DNA of 38,841 bases from CAZVCJ01 sp964625745 (lineage in GTDB: Bacteria; Chloroflexota; Anaerolineae; VGOG01), in assembly GCA_964625745.1 (NCBI GenBank), contig CAZVCJ010000015.1:1-38841 (forward strand), read 5' to 3'. Below the pieces are notes generated by a model that was not told where the DNA came from, made no database searches, and saw only the letters and a list, made by a program, of their open reading frames with translations. The position numbers were made by a program, and so were the translations under genes. Of this stretch, positions 24,913-32,232 are shown one piece after another (the first letter of the stretch is position 1; each line of letters opens with the position of its first letter).

Positions 24913-25326
24913 TCAATACGGATACCAGTACTCCTTCACGCCGCCCTCTATATCCCAGTGCACGTGCTCCGTCTGCCAGAACTCTTCGACTCCCTCCTCC
25001 CCCAGTTCCCGCCCCAGACCGCTCATCTTCATCCCGCCGAAGGGGCCGGCGTAGTTGTCGGTGAGCGGCATGATGGGGATAGTCGGCCCAAAGGTCTCCT
25101 CGCGCATGACGCGCATGGAGTGGTCCACGTCCACCAGCACCGTCGGCTCGTAGAAGAAGCCGCGCTCTTTGTCAGGTGGCCGCCGCCCGCCCACCAGGAT
25201 CCTGGCCCCCTGCGCCACTGCGTCGGCCACGTGCTCCTCCACGCGGGCGCGGTAGGACTCGCCGATCATCGGCCCCACGTCGGTGGTGGGTTCGATGCCC
25301 GGCCCCAGCCGCAACCTTGGGCCTTC
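24913..25326 (-). pseudogene. Aldehyde dehydrogenase remnant (N-terminus and an internal block lost)
   Basis: Only the last part of an NAD(P)-dependent aldehyde dehydrogenase is left. It begins near PRLRLGPGIEPTTDVGPMI (about residue 320 of a normal 480-500 aa enzyme), so the NAD fold and the catalytic Cys are missing. A second in-frame deletion of roughly 50 residues joins EETFGPTIPIM directly to PLTDNYAGPFGGMKMSG. The native C-terminus (VKEYWYPY) is intact. The 5' break lies in a heptad repeat (25323-25376) shared with the end of potD. Not likely to be active. Confidence 0.85.
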
Positions 25327-25376
25327 TGCCCCTCCGCTCCCCTGCTCCCTTGCTCTCTGCTACGACCCTGCTGCCT
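25323..25376. repeat. Periodic repeat at the potD end / aldehyde dehydrogenase break
   Basis: 7/8-nt units with a CTGC/CTCC core (tcccctgc, tcccttgc, tctctgc). It encodes the last potD codons (AAGS and stop) and marks the point where the aldehyde dehydrogenase homology begins. The same unit type is at 27315-27356. Confidence 0.6.
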
Positions 25377-26436
25377 TGACCTCGGTCCAGAAACGCTCGT
25401 AGATTGGCGTGGCCTCGCCCACGTCCTCGATCCACTCCAACCGCTCCATTACCTCCGGGGGCGGGTAGATGGCCGGCTCGTTCAGGATCTCAGGGTCAAT
25501 GAACTCATTAGCCGCCGAGTTGGGGCTGGGATACCAGAGGTAGTTGACCAGCGCCGCGCTCACCTCCGGACGCAGGATGTAGTTGATGAACACCTCTGCC
25601 GTGTACTTGTCGGGCGCGGTACTGGGGATACAGAGGTTATCTGCCCAAATCGTAGCGCCTTCTTTGGGAATGGTGTACCAGATGCGTTCATCCTCCAGAG
25701 CGGTCATGAAGAAGTATCCGTTATAGCCATGGGCCATGACGGTCTCACCTGCGCTAATCAGAGGTGCATACTGTTCGGAGTCATAGGCATAGACCCACGG
25801 TTTCTGCTGGATCAGCAGATCGCGGGCCTGCTTCAGTTCCTCCTCGTTGGTGCTGTTGAGAGAGTAGCCCAGGTACTTGAGCGCGGCCCCCATGGCCTCT
25901 CGCACATCGTTCAGCATCGTGAACTGGCCGGCATACTGGGAAGCCAGCTCCGGATCGAACATGTAGGCCCAACTATCGGGCGGCTCCTCGAAGACTTCGG
26001 TGTTGTAACCGATGCCGGTCGTCCCCCACATGTAGGGCACACAGTGAACCATGCCCGGGTCGTAGGGCGGGTTGGCGAACTGGGGATCAATGTTCTTGAT
26101 GTCGGGGATGTTGGCGTGGTCCAGTTTTGCCAACAGGCTCTCTTCGATCATGACCTCGACCATGTAGTCGGAGGGGACGATGACGTCGTACCCCGTGGCG
26201 CCGGCCTGCAGTTTGGCCAGCAGTTCCTCATTGGTGGCGTAGGTATCCTCGGTCACGTGGACCCCAAACTCCTTCTCGAAGTCCTCTAACACCTGAGGGT
26301 CCATGTATTCCGACCAGTTGTAGAGGTGGAGTTCTTTGGCCAGTTTCGGCTTCCCGCCACCGCATCCTGCCATAAGCATCGTCAGGCTGCCCACAATAAG
26401 ACAGACAGCCGCTGCACGCCAAATAAGCCGTTTCAT
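25360..26436 (-). CDS. potD: Spermidine/putrescine ABC transporter substrate-binding lipoprotein
   Basis: Extracytoplasmic polyamine-binding protein of 358 aa. Lipoprotein signal with lipobox LMAGC (Cys25), then the type II binding-protein fold: ELHLYNWSEYMDPQVLEDFE is the PotD/PotF opening, and GYDVIVPSDYMVE, PYMWGTTGIGYN, and IPKEGATIWADNLCIP are family segments whose acidic and aromatic residues line the polyamine site. AGGAGGAG precedes ATG 26436. Last gene of the potABCD order, 71 nt after potC. Its final codons come from the periodic repeat 25323-25376, which also abuts the aldehyde dehydrogenase remnant. Polyamine specificity is inferred from family; other amines are possible. Confidence 0.93.
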   Translation of the reverse strand: MKRLIWRAAAVCLIVGSLTMLMAGCGGGKPKLAKELHLYNWSEYMDPQVLEDFEKEFGVHVTEDTYATNEELLAKLQAGATGYDVIVPSDYMVEVMIEESLLAKLDHANIPDIKNIDPQFANPPYDPGMVHCVPYMWGTTGIGYNTEVFEEPPDSWAYMFDPELASQYAGQFTMLNDVREAMGAALKYLGYSLNSTNEEELKQARDLLIQQKPWVYAYDSEQYAPLISAGETVMAHGYNGYFFMTALEDERIWYTIPKEGATIWADNLCIPSTAPDKYTAEVFINYILRPEVSAALVNYLWYPSPNSAANEFIDPEILNEPAIYPPPEVMERLEWIEDVGEATPIYERFWTEVKAAGS

Positions 26437-26507
26437 TTTTCTCCTCCTGATGTTGTATGTTGTGTCATGCTTACTTCGACAAGCTCAGTACAAGTCGCGT
26501 TGCAGAA

Positions 26508-27359
26508 TCACATCATCTCGATTCCCTTCCCACCACCTCCTCTCTGCAACAGCAAGGATACCATCACCAGGAACATTGAAGCGACCAGCATCATGCTGGA
26601 CAGGGCATTGATCTCTGGCGTGACCCCCAGTTTGAGCATGCCGTAGATGCGCAGGGGCAGCGTGGTAGAACCAGGGCCTGCGGTGAAGAAGGTGATGACG
26701 AAGTCGTCAATGGAGAGCGTGAAGGCCAGGAGCGATCCGGCCAGGATGCCCGGCATGATCAGCGGCAGCGTGACGCGGCGAAAGGTCTGCCACTCGTTGG
26801 CGTAGAGGTCTTGCGCAGCTTCCTCCAGCGAGATATCGAAATAGGCCAGCCGGGCCCGCACCACCACGGCGACGAAGGAGATGTCGAAGGCCACGTGGGA
26901 GATGATGATGGAAGTCAGCCCCAGGTGAGTTTTCGTCAGGACGAAAAAGAGCAACAGCATCACTGCCATGGAGATGTCGGGAATGATGATGGGGAGGTAC
27001 AGAAGGGCGTCGAAGGCCAGCTTCCCCCAGAATTTGTACCGCTCCATGGCCAGCGCCACCATCGTCCCAAAGACAGTGGAGATGAGGGTCGAACCACCAG
27101 CCACGATGAGGCTGTTGATCAGGGATGCGCCGATGGCCTGGTCGGTAAAGAGCCTGGCATACCAGTCCAGAGTGAAGCCCCGCCATACCGCGGAATGGCG
27201 GGAAGCATTGAAAGAGAAGATCACCAGGATGACGATGGGAAGATAGAGAAAGATATACCCCGCCACCCCGTGCGCTGTCAGCAGGCGGTTCAGCCACTGC
27301 CCTCTTCGCCTGTTTCGTTTCCTGCCCTCCTGCATCCTGCTCCTTGCTCCTTTGCTCAT
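26508..27359 (-). CDS. potC: Polyamine ABC transporter permease PotC
   Basis: Inner-membrane permease of 283 aa with six predicted helices and the ABC-coupling EAA loop (EEAAQDLYANEWQTFRRVTLPL). ATG 27359 overlaps the potB stop as ATGA, so translation is coupled. The first 20 or so residues are unusually basic (RMQEGRKRNRRRGQ) and are partly encoded by a periodic repeat (27315-27356), which seems to have modified the cytoplasmic N-terminus. Pairs with PotB to form the channel. Confidence 0.93.
   Translation of the reverse strand: MSKGARSRMQEGRKRNRRRGQWLNRLLTAHGVAGYIFLYLPIVILVIFSFNASRHSAVWRGFTLDWYARLFTDQAIGASLINSLIVAGGSTLISTVFGTMVALAMERYKFWGKLAFDALLYLPIIIPDISMAVMLLLFFVLTKTHLGLTSIIISHVAFDISFVAVVVRARLAYFDISLEEAAQDLYANEWQTFRRVTLPLIMPGILAGSLLAFTLSIDDFVITFFTAGPGSTTLPLRIYGMLKLGVTPEINALSSMMLVASMFLVMVSLLLQRGGGGKGIEMM
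27315..27356. repeat. Periodic repeat over the potC start
   Basis: Units ctgccct, cctgcat, cctgctc, cttgctc, ctttgctc. It lies in frame within potC codons 2 to about 15 and resembles 25323-25376. Confidence 0.6.
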
Positions 27360-28264
27360 TCCTTCCCCATGCGGAAATAGATCAGCGTTCCAACCAGCAT
27401 CACCGCCATCAGCACAAAGGAGATGGCGGAGCCAAAGGGATAATCGCGGGCGGACATGAACTGTGAGTAGATGACGTTGCCGATCATGATAGACTTAGCC
27501 CCGCCCAGCAGATCGGGGGTGACATAGGCCCCCAGGGAGGGGATGAAGACCAACACCGACCCGGCCACGATCCCCGACATCGTCAGCGGAAGGATCACGC
27601 GCAGAAATGACTTGAGGCGGTTGGCATACAGGTCCTGCGCTGCCTCCACCAGCGAATAATCCAGTCGCTCGATGGCAGCGTAGCAAGGAAGGACCATGTC
27701 TGGCAGCCAGGCGTAGACCAGGCCAATAATGATGGCCCCGTCGGTAGCGAAAAGTTTCAGCGGCGTCGAGGTCACATTCAGCAGAGGACCCCAGATGGGC
27801 AAGGGCACGACCAGCGCCAACTGTGCTAACAAGTTGTGCAGCGGACCGGTCCAGAAGAGGTTGATCAATCCCGCGTCTCGCAGCAACAACAACCAGGCAT
27901 AGGTGCGCACCAGGAAGTTCGTCCAGAAGGGAATCATCAGGAATAACAGCAGGCCGTTGCGCCACCGAGGCGGGCGGTTGGCGATGAAGTAGGCCAGGGG
28001 ATACCCCACCAGCAGGCAGATCACCGTGGTGGCCAAAGCGATGAAGACGCTCCGGCCAAAGATGCGCAGGTAAAGAGGGTCGAAGAAGCGCAGGTAGTTC
28101 TCCAGGTTTAGCACCCATTTCACTCCCCCATAAGTCCCCCGCTGGCCGAAACTGATGGCGAAGACCAGGATGAGGGGTAGGAAAAAGAACACGATGAGCC
28201 AGAAGAGACTGGGAGAGATGAGAAACAGCAAGCGCCAGGTCTGTCGTCGGGAGGTTCGGGTCAT
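27356..28264 (-). CDS. potB: Polyamine ABC transporter permease PotB
   Basis: Permease of 302 aa with six hydrophobic segments, the first in LLFLISPSLFWLIVFFFLPL. The EAA loop is VEAAQDLYANRLKSFLRVIL. It starts 9 nt after the potA stop and its stop overlaps the potC start, so potA, potB and potC form one translational unit. Confidence 0.93.
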   Translation of the reverse strand: MTRTSRRQTWRLLFLISPSLFWLIVFFFLPLILVFAISFGQRGTYGGVKWVLNLENYLRFFDPLYLRIFGRSVFIALATTVICLLVGYPLAYFIANRPPRWRNGLLLFLMIPFWTNFLVRTYAWLLLLRDAGLINLFWTGPLHNLLAQLALVVPLPIWGPLLNVTSTPLKLFATDGAIIIGLVYAWLPDMVLPCYAAIERLDYSLVEAAQDLYANRLKSFLRVILPLTMSGIVAGSVLVFIPSLGAYVTPDLLGGAKSIMIGNVIYSQFMSARDYPFGSAISFVLMAVMLVGTLIYFRMGKE

Positions 28265-28273
28265 CGGTGGCTC

Positions 28274-29356
28274 CTACTCTGTCAGCAATCGGGCGCAGCC
28301 GAACACCCAGGAGACGTACACCGGCTGTCCCGTGTGAAAGCGGACCATGTCGCCCGCGCCCAAGTTCTGCTCCCGTACCATCACCATGGTCTGCTCCGTC
28401 AGCCGCACCAGGTAGCGCGTGTCGGTACCGATGTAGATCACCTCCTCGATCCTCCCCGGCAACGCCGGAAGGTCATGTGGGGAAGCGTGGAGCGATATCT
28501 TCTCGGGCCGGATGGCCAGGGTGGTCTGCTGGCCGCCCACCACGTTGGCGGTAGCCGGGACAGGCACTTCCAGCGCACCGTCCACCAATACGGTAACCTC
28601 CCCCGCACGAACCTCACTCACCCGCCCCTCCAGGAAGTTGGTCTCGCCAATAAAGTCGGCCACGAAGCGGTCGGCGGGTTGCTCGTAGATCTCCGCCGGC
28701 GGCCCCATCTGGAGCACCCGCCCCTTGTGCATCACCGCGATGCGCTCCGACATGGTCAGCGCCTCCTCCTGGTCGTGGGTCACGTAGATGAAGGTGATTC
28801 CCACCCGGTGCTGGAGGGCTTTCAGCTCCAGTTGCATCGCCTTGCGCAACTTGAGGTCGAGGGCGCCGAGGGGTTCGTCGAGCAGCAGCACCTTGGGGCG
28901 ATTGACCAGCGCCCGGGCCAGGGCTATCCGCTGCTGCTGCCCACCGGACAGTTGATCGGGCTTGCGGTTCTCCATCCCCGGCAACTGCACCATCTCCAAC
29001 GCCGCCAGAACACGCTGACGGATCTCCTCCTTCGGCACCTTTTGCATCTCCAGCCCGAAGGCGACATTCTGAAAGACAGTCATGTGGGGAAAGAGTGCGT
29101 AGTTCTGGAAGACGGTGTTCACCGGCCGGCGGTAGGGCGGGGTTTCCCCCTGCAACTGCCCGTCAATGTAAACGTCCCCCTGGGTCGGCAATTCAAAGCC
29201 GGCGATGAGCCGCAGGGTCGTGGTCTTCCCGCACCCCGACGGTCCCAGAAGGGAGAAGAACTCGCCATCGCCAATGGATAGCGACACCGTGTCTACGGCC
29301 ACCACCGGGCCGAAGTGTTTGCTGACCTCCCTCAACTCGACCGCATATTCTGCCAT
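28274..29356 (-). CDS. potA: Polyamine ABC transporter ATP-binding protein PotA
   Basis: Cytoplasmic ATPase of 360 aa that powers the transporter. Walker A GPSGCGKTT (38-46), signature LSGGQ (136-140), Walker B LLLDE (157-161), switch His in VTHDQEEAL, and a C-terminal TOBE regulatory domain. The frame allows TTG 29371, but the promoter at 29381-29408 predicts transcription starting near 29374, leaving no room for a binding site. ATG 29356 has GAGGACAGGG upstream and begins the usual MAEYAVELREVSK. First gene of the transporter operon. Confidence 0.94.
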   Translation of the reverse strand: MAEYAVELREVSKHFGPVVAVDTVSLSIGDGEFFSLLGPSGCGKTTTLRLIAGFELPTQGDVYIDGQLQGETPPYRRPVNTVFQNYALFPHMTVFQNVAFGLEMQKVPKEEIRQRVLAALEMVQLPGMENRKPDQLSGGQQQRIALARALVNRPKVLLLDEPLGALDLKLRKAMQLELKALQHRVGITFIYVTHDQEEALTMSERIAVMHKGRVLQMGPPAEIYEQPADRFVADFIGETNFLEGRVSEVRAGEVTVLVDGALEVPVPATANVVGGQQTTLAIRPEKISLHASPHDLPALPGRIEEVIYIGTDTRYLVRLTEQTMVMVREQNLGAGDMVRFHTGQPVYVSWVFGCARLLTE

Positions 29357-29380
29357 GAACCCTGTCCTCAATAGTCAGCC

Positions 29381-29408
29381 ATTATACCGCATCGTGCGGA
29401 AAAGTCAA
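29381..29408 (-). promoter_or_regulatory. Near-consensus promoter of potABCD
   Basis: On the minus strand, TTGACT (29403-29408), 16-nt spacer, TATAAT (29381-29386). Predicted start near 29374 gives a leader of about 18 nt. It decides the potA start codon. Confidence 0.8.
29387..29399. promoter_or_regulatory. Palindromic operator candidate in the potA promoter spacer
   Basis: CCGCATCGTGCGG, a 13-bp inverted repeat (5-bp arms, 3-nt centre), fills the spacer between -35 and -10. Position suits a repressor of the transporter. No regulator gene is in the window. Confidence 0.45.
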
Positions 29409-29410
29409 AG

Positions 29411-29466
29411 TGGTAGATTCGTAGATTCGTAAATTCGCAGACCAGTTTCCGAACCCACGAATTTAC
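29411..29466. repeat. Octad-periodic repeat with inverted half
   Basis: 8-nt units gtagattc, gtagattc, gtaaattc, gcag are followed by an inverse part (cacgaatttaccc). It reaches into the end of the gene at 29463 and supplies its TAA stop. Same family as 38140-38226. Confidence 0.7.
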
Positions 29467-30620
29467 CCATTCCCTACCACGTGATACTCCTCCACCAGCT
29501 CGTGGATCTCGATACCCCGCCGACGCAGCTCGGCGAAGAAGATGTCAGGATCAAGGGCCGTCTCCGGGGGCACGACGCCCCTCACTTTGACGTCGCCCCG
29601 CGCGATCATCTGCGCGCCGATGCTCAGCGGGATGGCGATGTTCTTGTAGTAGGCTGCCTTGCCGCCCCATTCCTCCATCGGCGGGTGACGGTTCCAGAGC
29701 TTAATCTTAACGTTGCGTCCGTCACGCTTGCCGTGGACTTCCACCACCAGGCCGTAGGCCCACAACGGAGTCTCTTTGCTGGCCGGCAACTGGAGGAGCA
29801 ACTCATACACCATCTCAAACGCTGTGGTCTCGATCCCCTTGACGGTGAGTTTACCTTCGTTGTAAAAGCCCGCTTCTAGCAATGCCCTGGCCAGCCGCAT
29901 GGCGTGGGGCGGGAAGCAACCATGCACCGATACGGCCTTGGCCCCCAGGCTCTTGGGCATGGTGCGCGTCTCCGGGTGGGGGATGTAACAGACTTCCTGC
30001 TCGCCGATGGGGCCGGGGAAGTTCACCGTCTTGAGACCCTCAAAGGGGCCAGCCAGGTGGAACTCGACGTCTTTGTAGTACAGCCGCTCCTCGATTCCGG
30101 GATGGAATTCCCAGAGGAAGGTGATGAGCAAGCCGGGGGCGGGAGCCGGACAGCGAAAGGCGGCGAAGTTGATCTGGATCTCGTCCACCTCGTCCAGTTG
30201 ATCCGCCCCCCGCCGGGCCATGGCGTTGGTGATGCCGGGAGTGGCACCGACCCCGGGAATGAAGACGATGCCTTTCTCTTTGGCGGCCGCGTCGTAATCC
30301 CACTGGGTCTCCTCGGTAGAGACGTCCAGGCCGCTGACACCAGCCTCGACACAAGCCCGGGTCACGGCCAGGTCGTACTTCCAGGGCAGGCCGTTGAGGA
30401 TCACGTCAAAACCCTTGAACAGCCTGACCAGCCCATCGTAGTCCTCGGCGTCCACTTTGAGAGCTTTTACCCGTGGATCGCCGGTTTCGGTGGCCAGCTT
30501 CTCGGCCGCGGCGACGTTGTAGTCGCCGATGACGATTTGGCCGAAGTCGGAGAACTCGGCCAGGTCACGTGTGGCGTGTTGGCAGACGGCGCCAGCGCCG
30601 CCCAGGGATAGCACTTTCAT
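29463..30620 (-). CDS. Saccharopine-dehydrogenase-family oxidoreductase (2)
   Basis: NAD(P)-dependent oxidoreductase of 385 aa, related to the one at 17375. The Rossmann motif is SLGGAGAVCQHA (from residue 5), followed by IVIGDYN, and the central FIPGVGATPGITNAMA is the family's hinge segment. AAAGGAG precedes ATG 30620. It stands immediately upstream of potABCD on the same strand but the transporter has its own promoter. Probable role is in cleaving or forming a lysine-type or polyamine conjugate; the specific reaction is not readable. Stop codon lies in the octad repeat. Confidence 0.82.
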   Translation of the reverse strand: MKVLSLGGAGAVCQHATRDLAEFSDFGQIVIGDYNVAAAEKLATETGDPRVKALKVDAEDYDGLVRLFKGFDVILNGLPWKYDLAVTRACVEAGVSGLDVSTEETQWDYDAAAKEKGIVFIPGVGATPGITNAMARRGADQLDEVDEIQINFAAFRCPAPAPGLLITFLWEFHPGIEERLYYKDVEFHLAGPFEGLKTVNFPGPIGEQEVCYIPHPETRTMPKSLGAKAVSVHGCFPPHAMRLARALLEAGFYNEGKLTVKGIETTAFEMVYELLLQLPASKETPLWAYGLVVEVHGKRDGRNVKIKLWNRHPPMEEWGGKAAYYKNIAIPLSIGAQMIARGDVKVRGVVPPETALDPDIFFAELRRRGIEIHELVEEYHVVGNG

Positions 30621-30650
30621 GGTTCACTCCTTTCTTTTCTCGTGGTTGTT

Positions 30651-30775
30651 CGCTCCCTCTCCCTCACAGGGGGAGGGCTGGGGTGGGGGTGGGACTTCGA
30701 AGGTCGAAATGAGCCAAATTCTCAGGGAATCTTGCCTGTTTGCGGCCCCCCCAGCCCCTCCCTGGGAGGGAGGGA
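30651..30775. repeat. G/C-rich interspersed repeat (second copy)
   Basis: CTCCCTCTCCCTCACAGGGG and GGGAGGGCTGGGGTGGGGGT on one side and CCCCTCCCTGGGAGGGAGG on the other, with a 60-nt AT-richer centre. Related to 23256-23346. It fills the gap upstream of the gene at 29463-30620. Confidence 0.6.
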
Positions 30776-30782
30776 TGAATGT

Positions 30783-32012
30783 TTACCCCTTGTCAAAATC
30801 GGCCACGGCTCTGTAGCCTCCGGTCAGGGCGGAGAGGGCGATGGCCCCCAGGCCGATGCTTCCCCCCATGATGGCCAGGGCCTGGACAGGCCCCAGGAGA
30901 TTGACCAGCCAGCCGCCCAGCAGGGCCGCGACCACCTCGGCCAGGCAGACAACCGCCTCGGCCAGGCTGTAGACACGCCCTCGCACCTCGTCGGGTGTGG
31001 CTTCGGCCCACAGGGTGTTGTCCATCAACCAATTGGCTCCCCAACCTATCCCGCTGGTGAACCACAGAAACAACAGGAGAGCCAGCCCCGGCTTTCCCAG
31101 CACTGACACGTAGGCCAGACCGGCAAGTACCACTCCTCCCACCAGGAGATGCTGCCGTGGCAATATGCGGGCGTAGCGGCCCAGAACGTAGACTCCCAGG
31201 GCCATACTCAGGGAGATGGTTCCTTGCAACAACCCGTACTCCCGCCCACCCAGACCCAGGATATCAGTCAGGTAGACGACAGCAGCCACGTTGGGGGCAG
31301 ACCAGCCCAGGGATGAAATGCAGTTCAACAGCACCAGATAGCGCAACACCCGGGTCCCGACCAGGATTCGCATCCCCTCCCTCAGGTCGCGCCAGAGCAT
31401 CTGCCATCCCAGACTCCCCCGGTTCCCCATCGCTGGGCTGGGGATGACCACCCTCAGGGAGAAAACGGTGGCTGCCAGAAAGCAACCCACGGCCACGAAG
31501 AAGGTCGGCCTGGCTCCCACCAGACTGACCAGCAATCCCCCCAGGAGAGGGCCGACGACGTTGGCCGCGTTGTAGGCTACGATGTTCAGGGACGAGCCCC
31601 GCACAAACAGTTTCTGTCCGGTGACGGCGGGCAGGGCCGCAGCCCGCACGATTTCGGCCACTGGAACCAACAAGCTGCTCAGGAAGACCAGGGCATAGAC
31701 TTGCCCCAGAGTGGAGCTGAAGGGCAGCAGGGCTACCAGGCTGGTCTGGACCAGGTAGGCGGTCACCAGCACCCTCTTGCGCTCCAGGCGGTCCGCCAGC
31801 AACCCGACCACAGGGCCAATCACTACCCAGGGCAGCAATTGCAGGGCCAAGGCAAAGGAGAGTTCCTGCGCCGACCCGGTGAGCTCGTACACGTAGAGAG
31901 CCACCGCTACGTAGGCGATGGACTGCCCCAGGTGAGCGAAGGCTTGCCCCAGCCACAGGGCGCGGAAATCCTGGTTGGCGAAGACTTCTCGGTACGAATC
32001 CCCTCGAAACAA
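30783..32012 (-). CDS. MFS transporter (DHA3/MFS_3-like permease)
   Basis: Membrane permease of 409 aa with about 12 hydrophobic segments. The first lines (FANQDFRALWLGQAFAHLGQSIAYVAVALY) and the loop 2-3 motif GLLADRLERKRVL are typical of the enterobactin-exporter/DHA3 group. The second half has the matching WAEATPDEVRGRVYSL loop. The apparent start is TTG 32012 with a weak AGATGGGA upstream, so the true start may differ slightly. It is downstream of the amidohydrolase operon across a repeat-filled gap. Substrate is unknown; export of a small organic molecule is the family's usual role. Confidence 0.85.
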   Translation of the reverse strand: MFRGDSYREVFANQDFRALWLGQAFAHLGQSIAYVAVALYVYELTGSAQELSFALALQLLPWVVIGPVVGLLADRLERKRVLVTAYLVQTSLVALLPFSSTLGQVYALVFLSSLLVPVAEIVRAAALPAVTGQKLFVRGSSLNIVAYNAANVVGPLLGGLLVSLVGARPTFFVAVGCFLAATVFSLRVVIPSPAMGNRGSLGWQMLWRDLREGMRILVGTRVLRYLVLLNCISSLGWSAPNVAAVVYLTDILGLGGREYGLLQGTISLSMALGVYVLGRYARILPRQHLLVGGVVLAGLAYVSVLGKPGLALLLFLWFTSGIGWGANWLMDNTLWAEATPDEVRGRVYSLAEAVVCLAEVVAALLGGWLVNLLGPVQALAIMGGSIGLGAIALSALTGGYRAVADFDKG

Positions 32013-32085
32013 GGTACATTCCCATCTGGTTGATCGTGTCTAACCGGGGATAGTTCGGCTTCGCTCAGTACAAGCTTGCAATCCC

Positions 32086-32206
32086 GAATCTTTGGGGTTT
32101 CACAGGGTCGAGGTGTTGGAGTCCCCAACTCGTTGGGACGGTGGCGCGGCAAACCCGAACAAGTTCGGAACTCCGACACGTCATCCACGCAAACTCCCAG
32201 AGATCC
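32086..32206 (+). repeat. Palindromic interspersed element, copy 3
   Basis: Same orientation as copy 1: ATCTTTGGGG at the left end, GTGTTGGAGTCCCCAAC, then GAACAAGTTCGGAACTCC, and ACTCCCAGAGATCC at the right end. It is more diverged than copies 1 and 2 and lies in the 220-nt non-coding gap 32013-32232. Confidence 0.75.
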
Positions 32207-32232
32207 GCAATCCCCTCAGACCGGTCTTGGGT

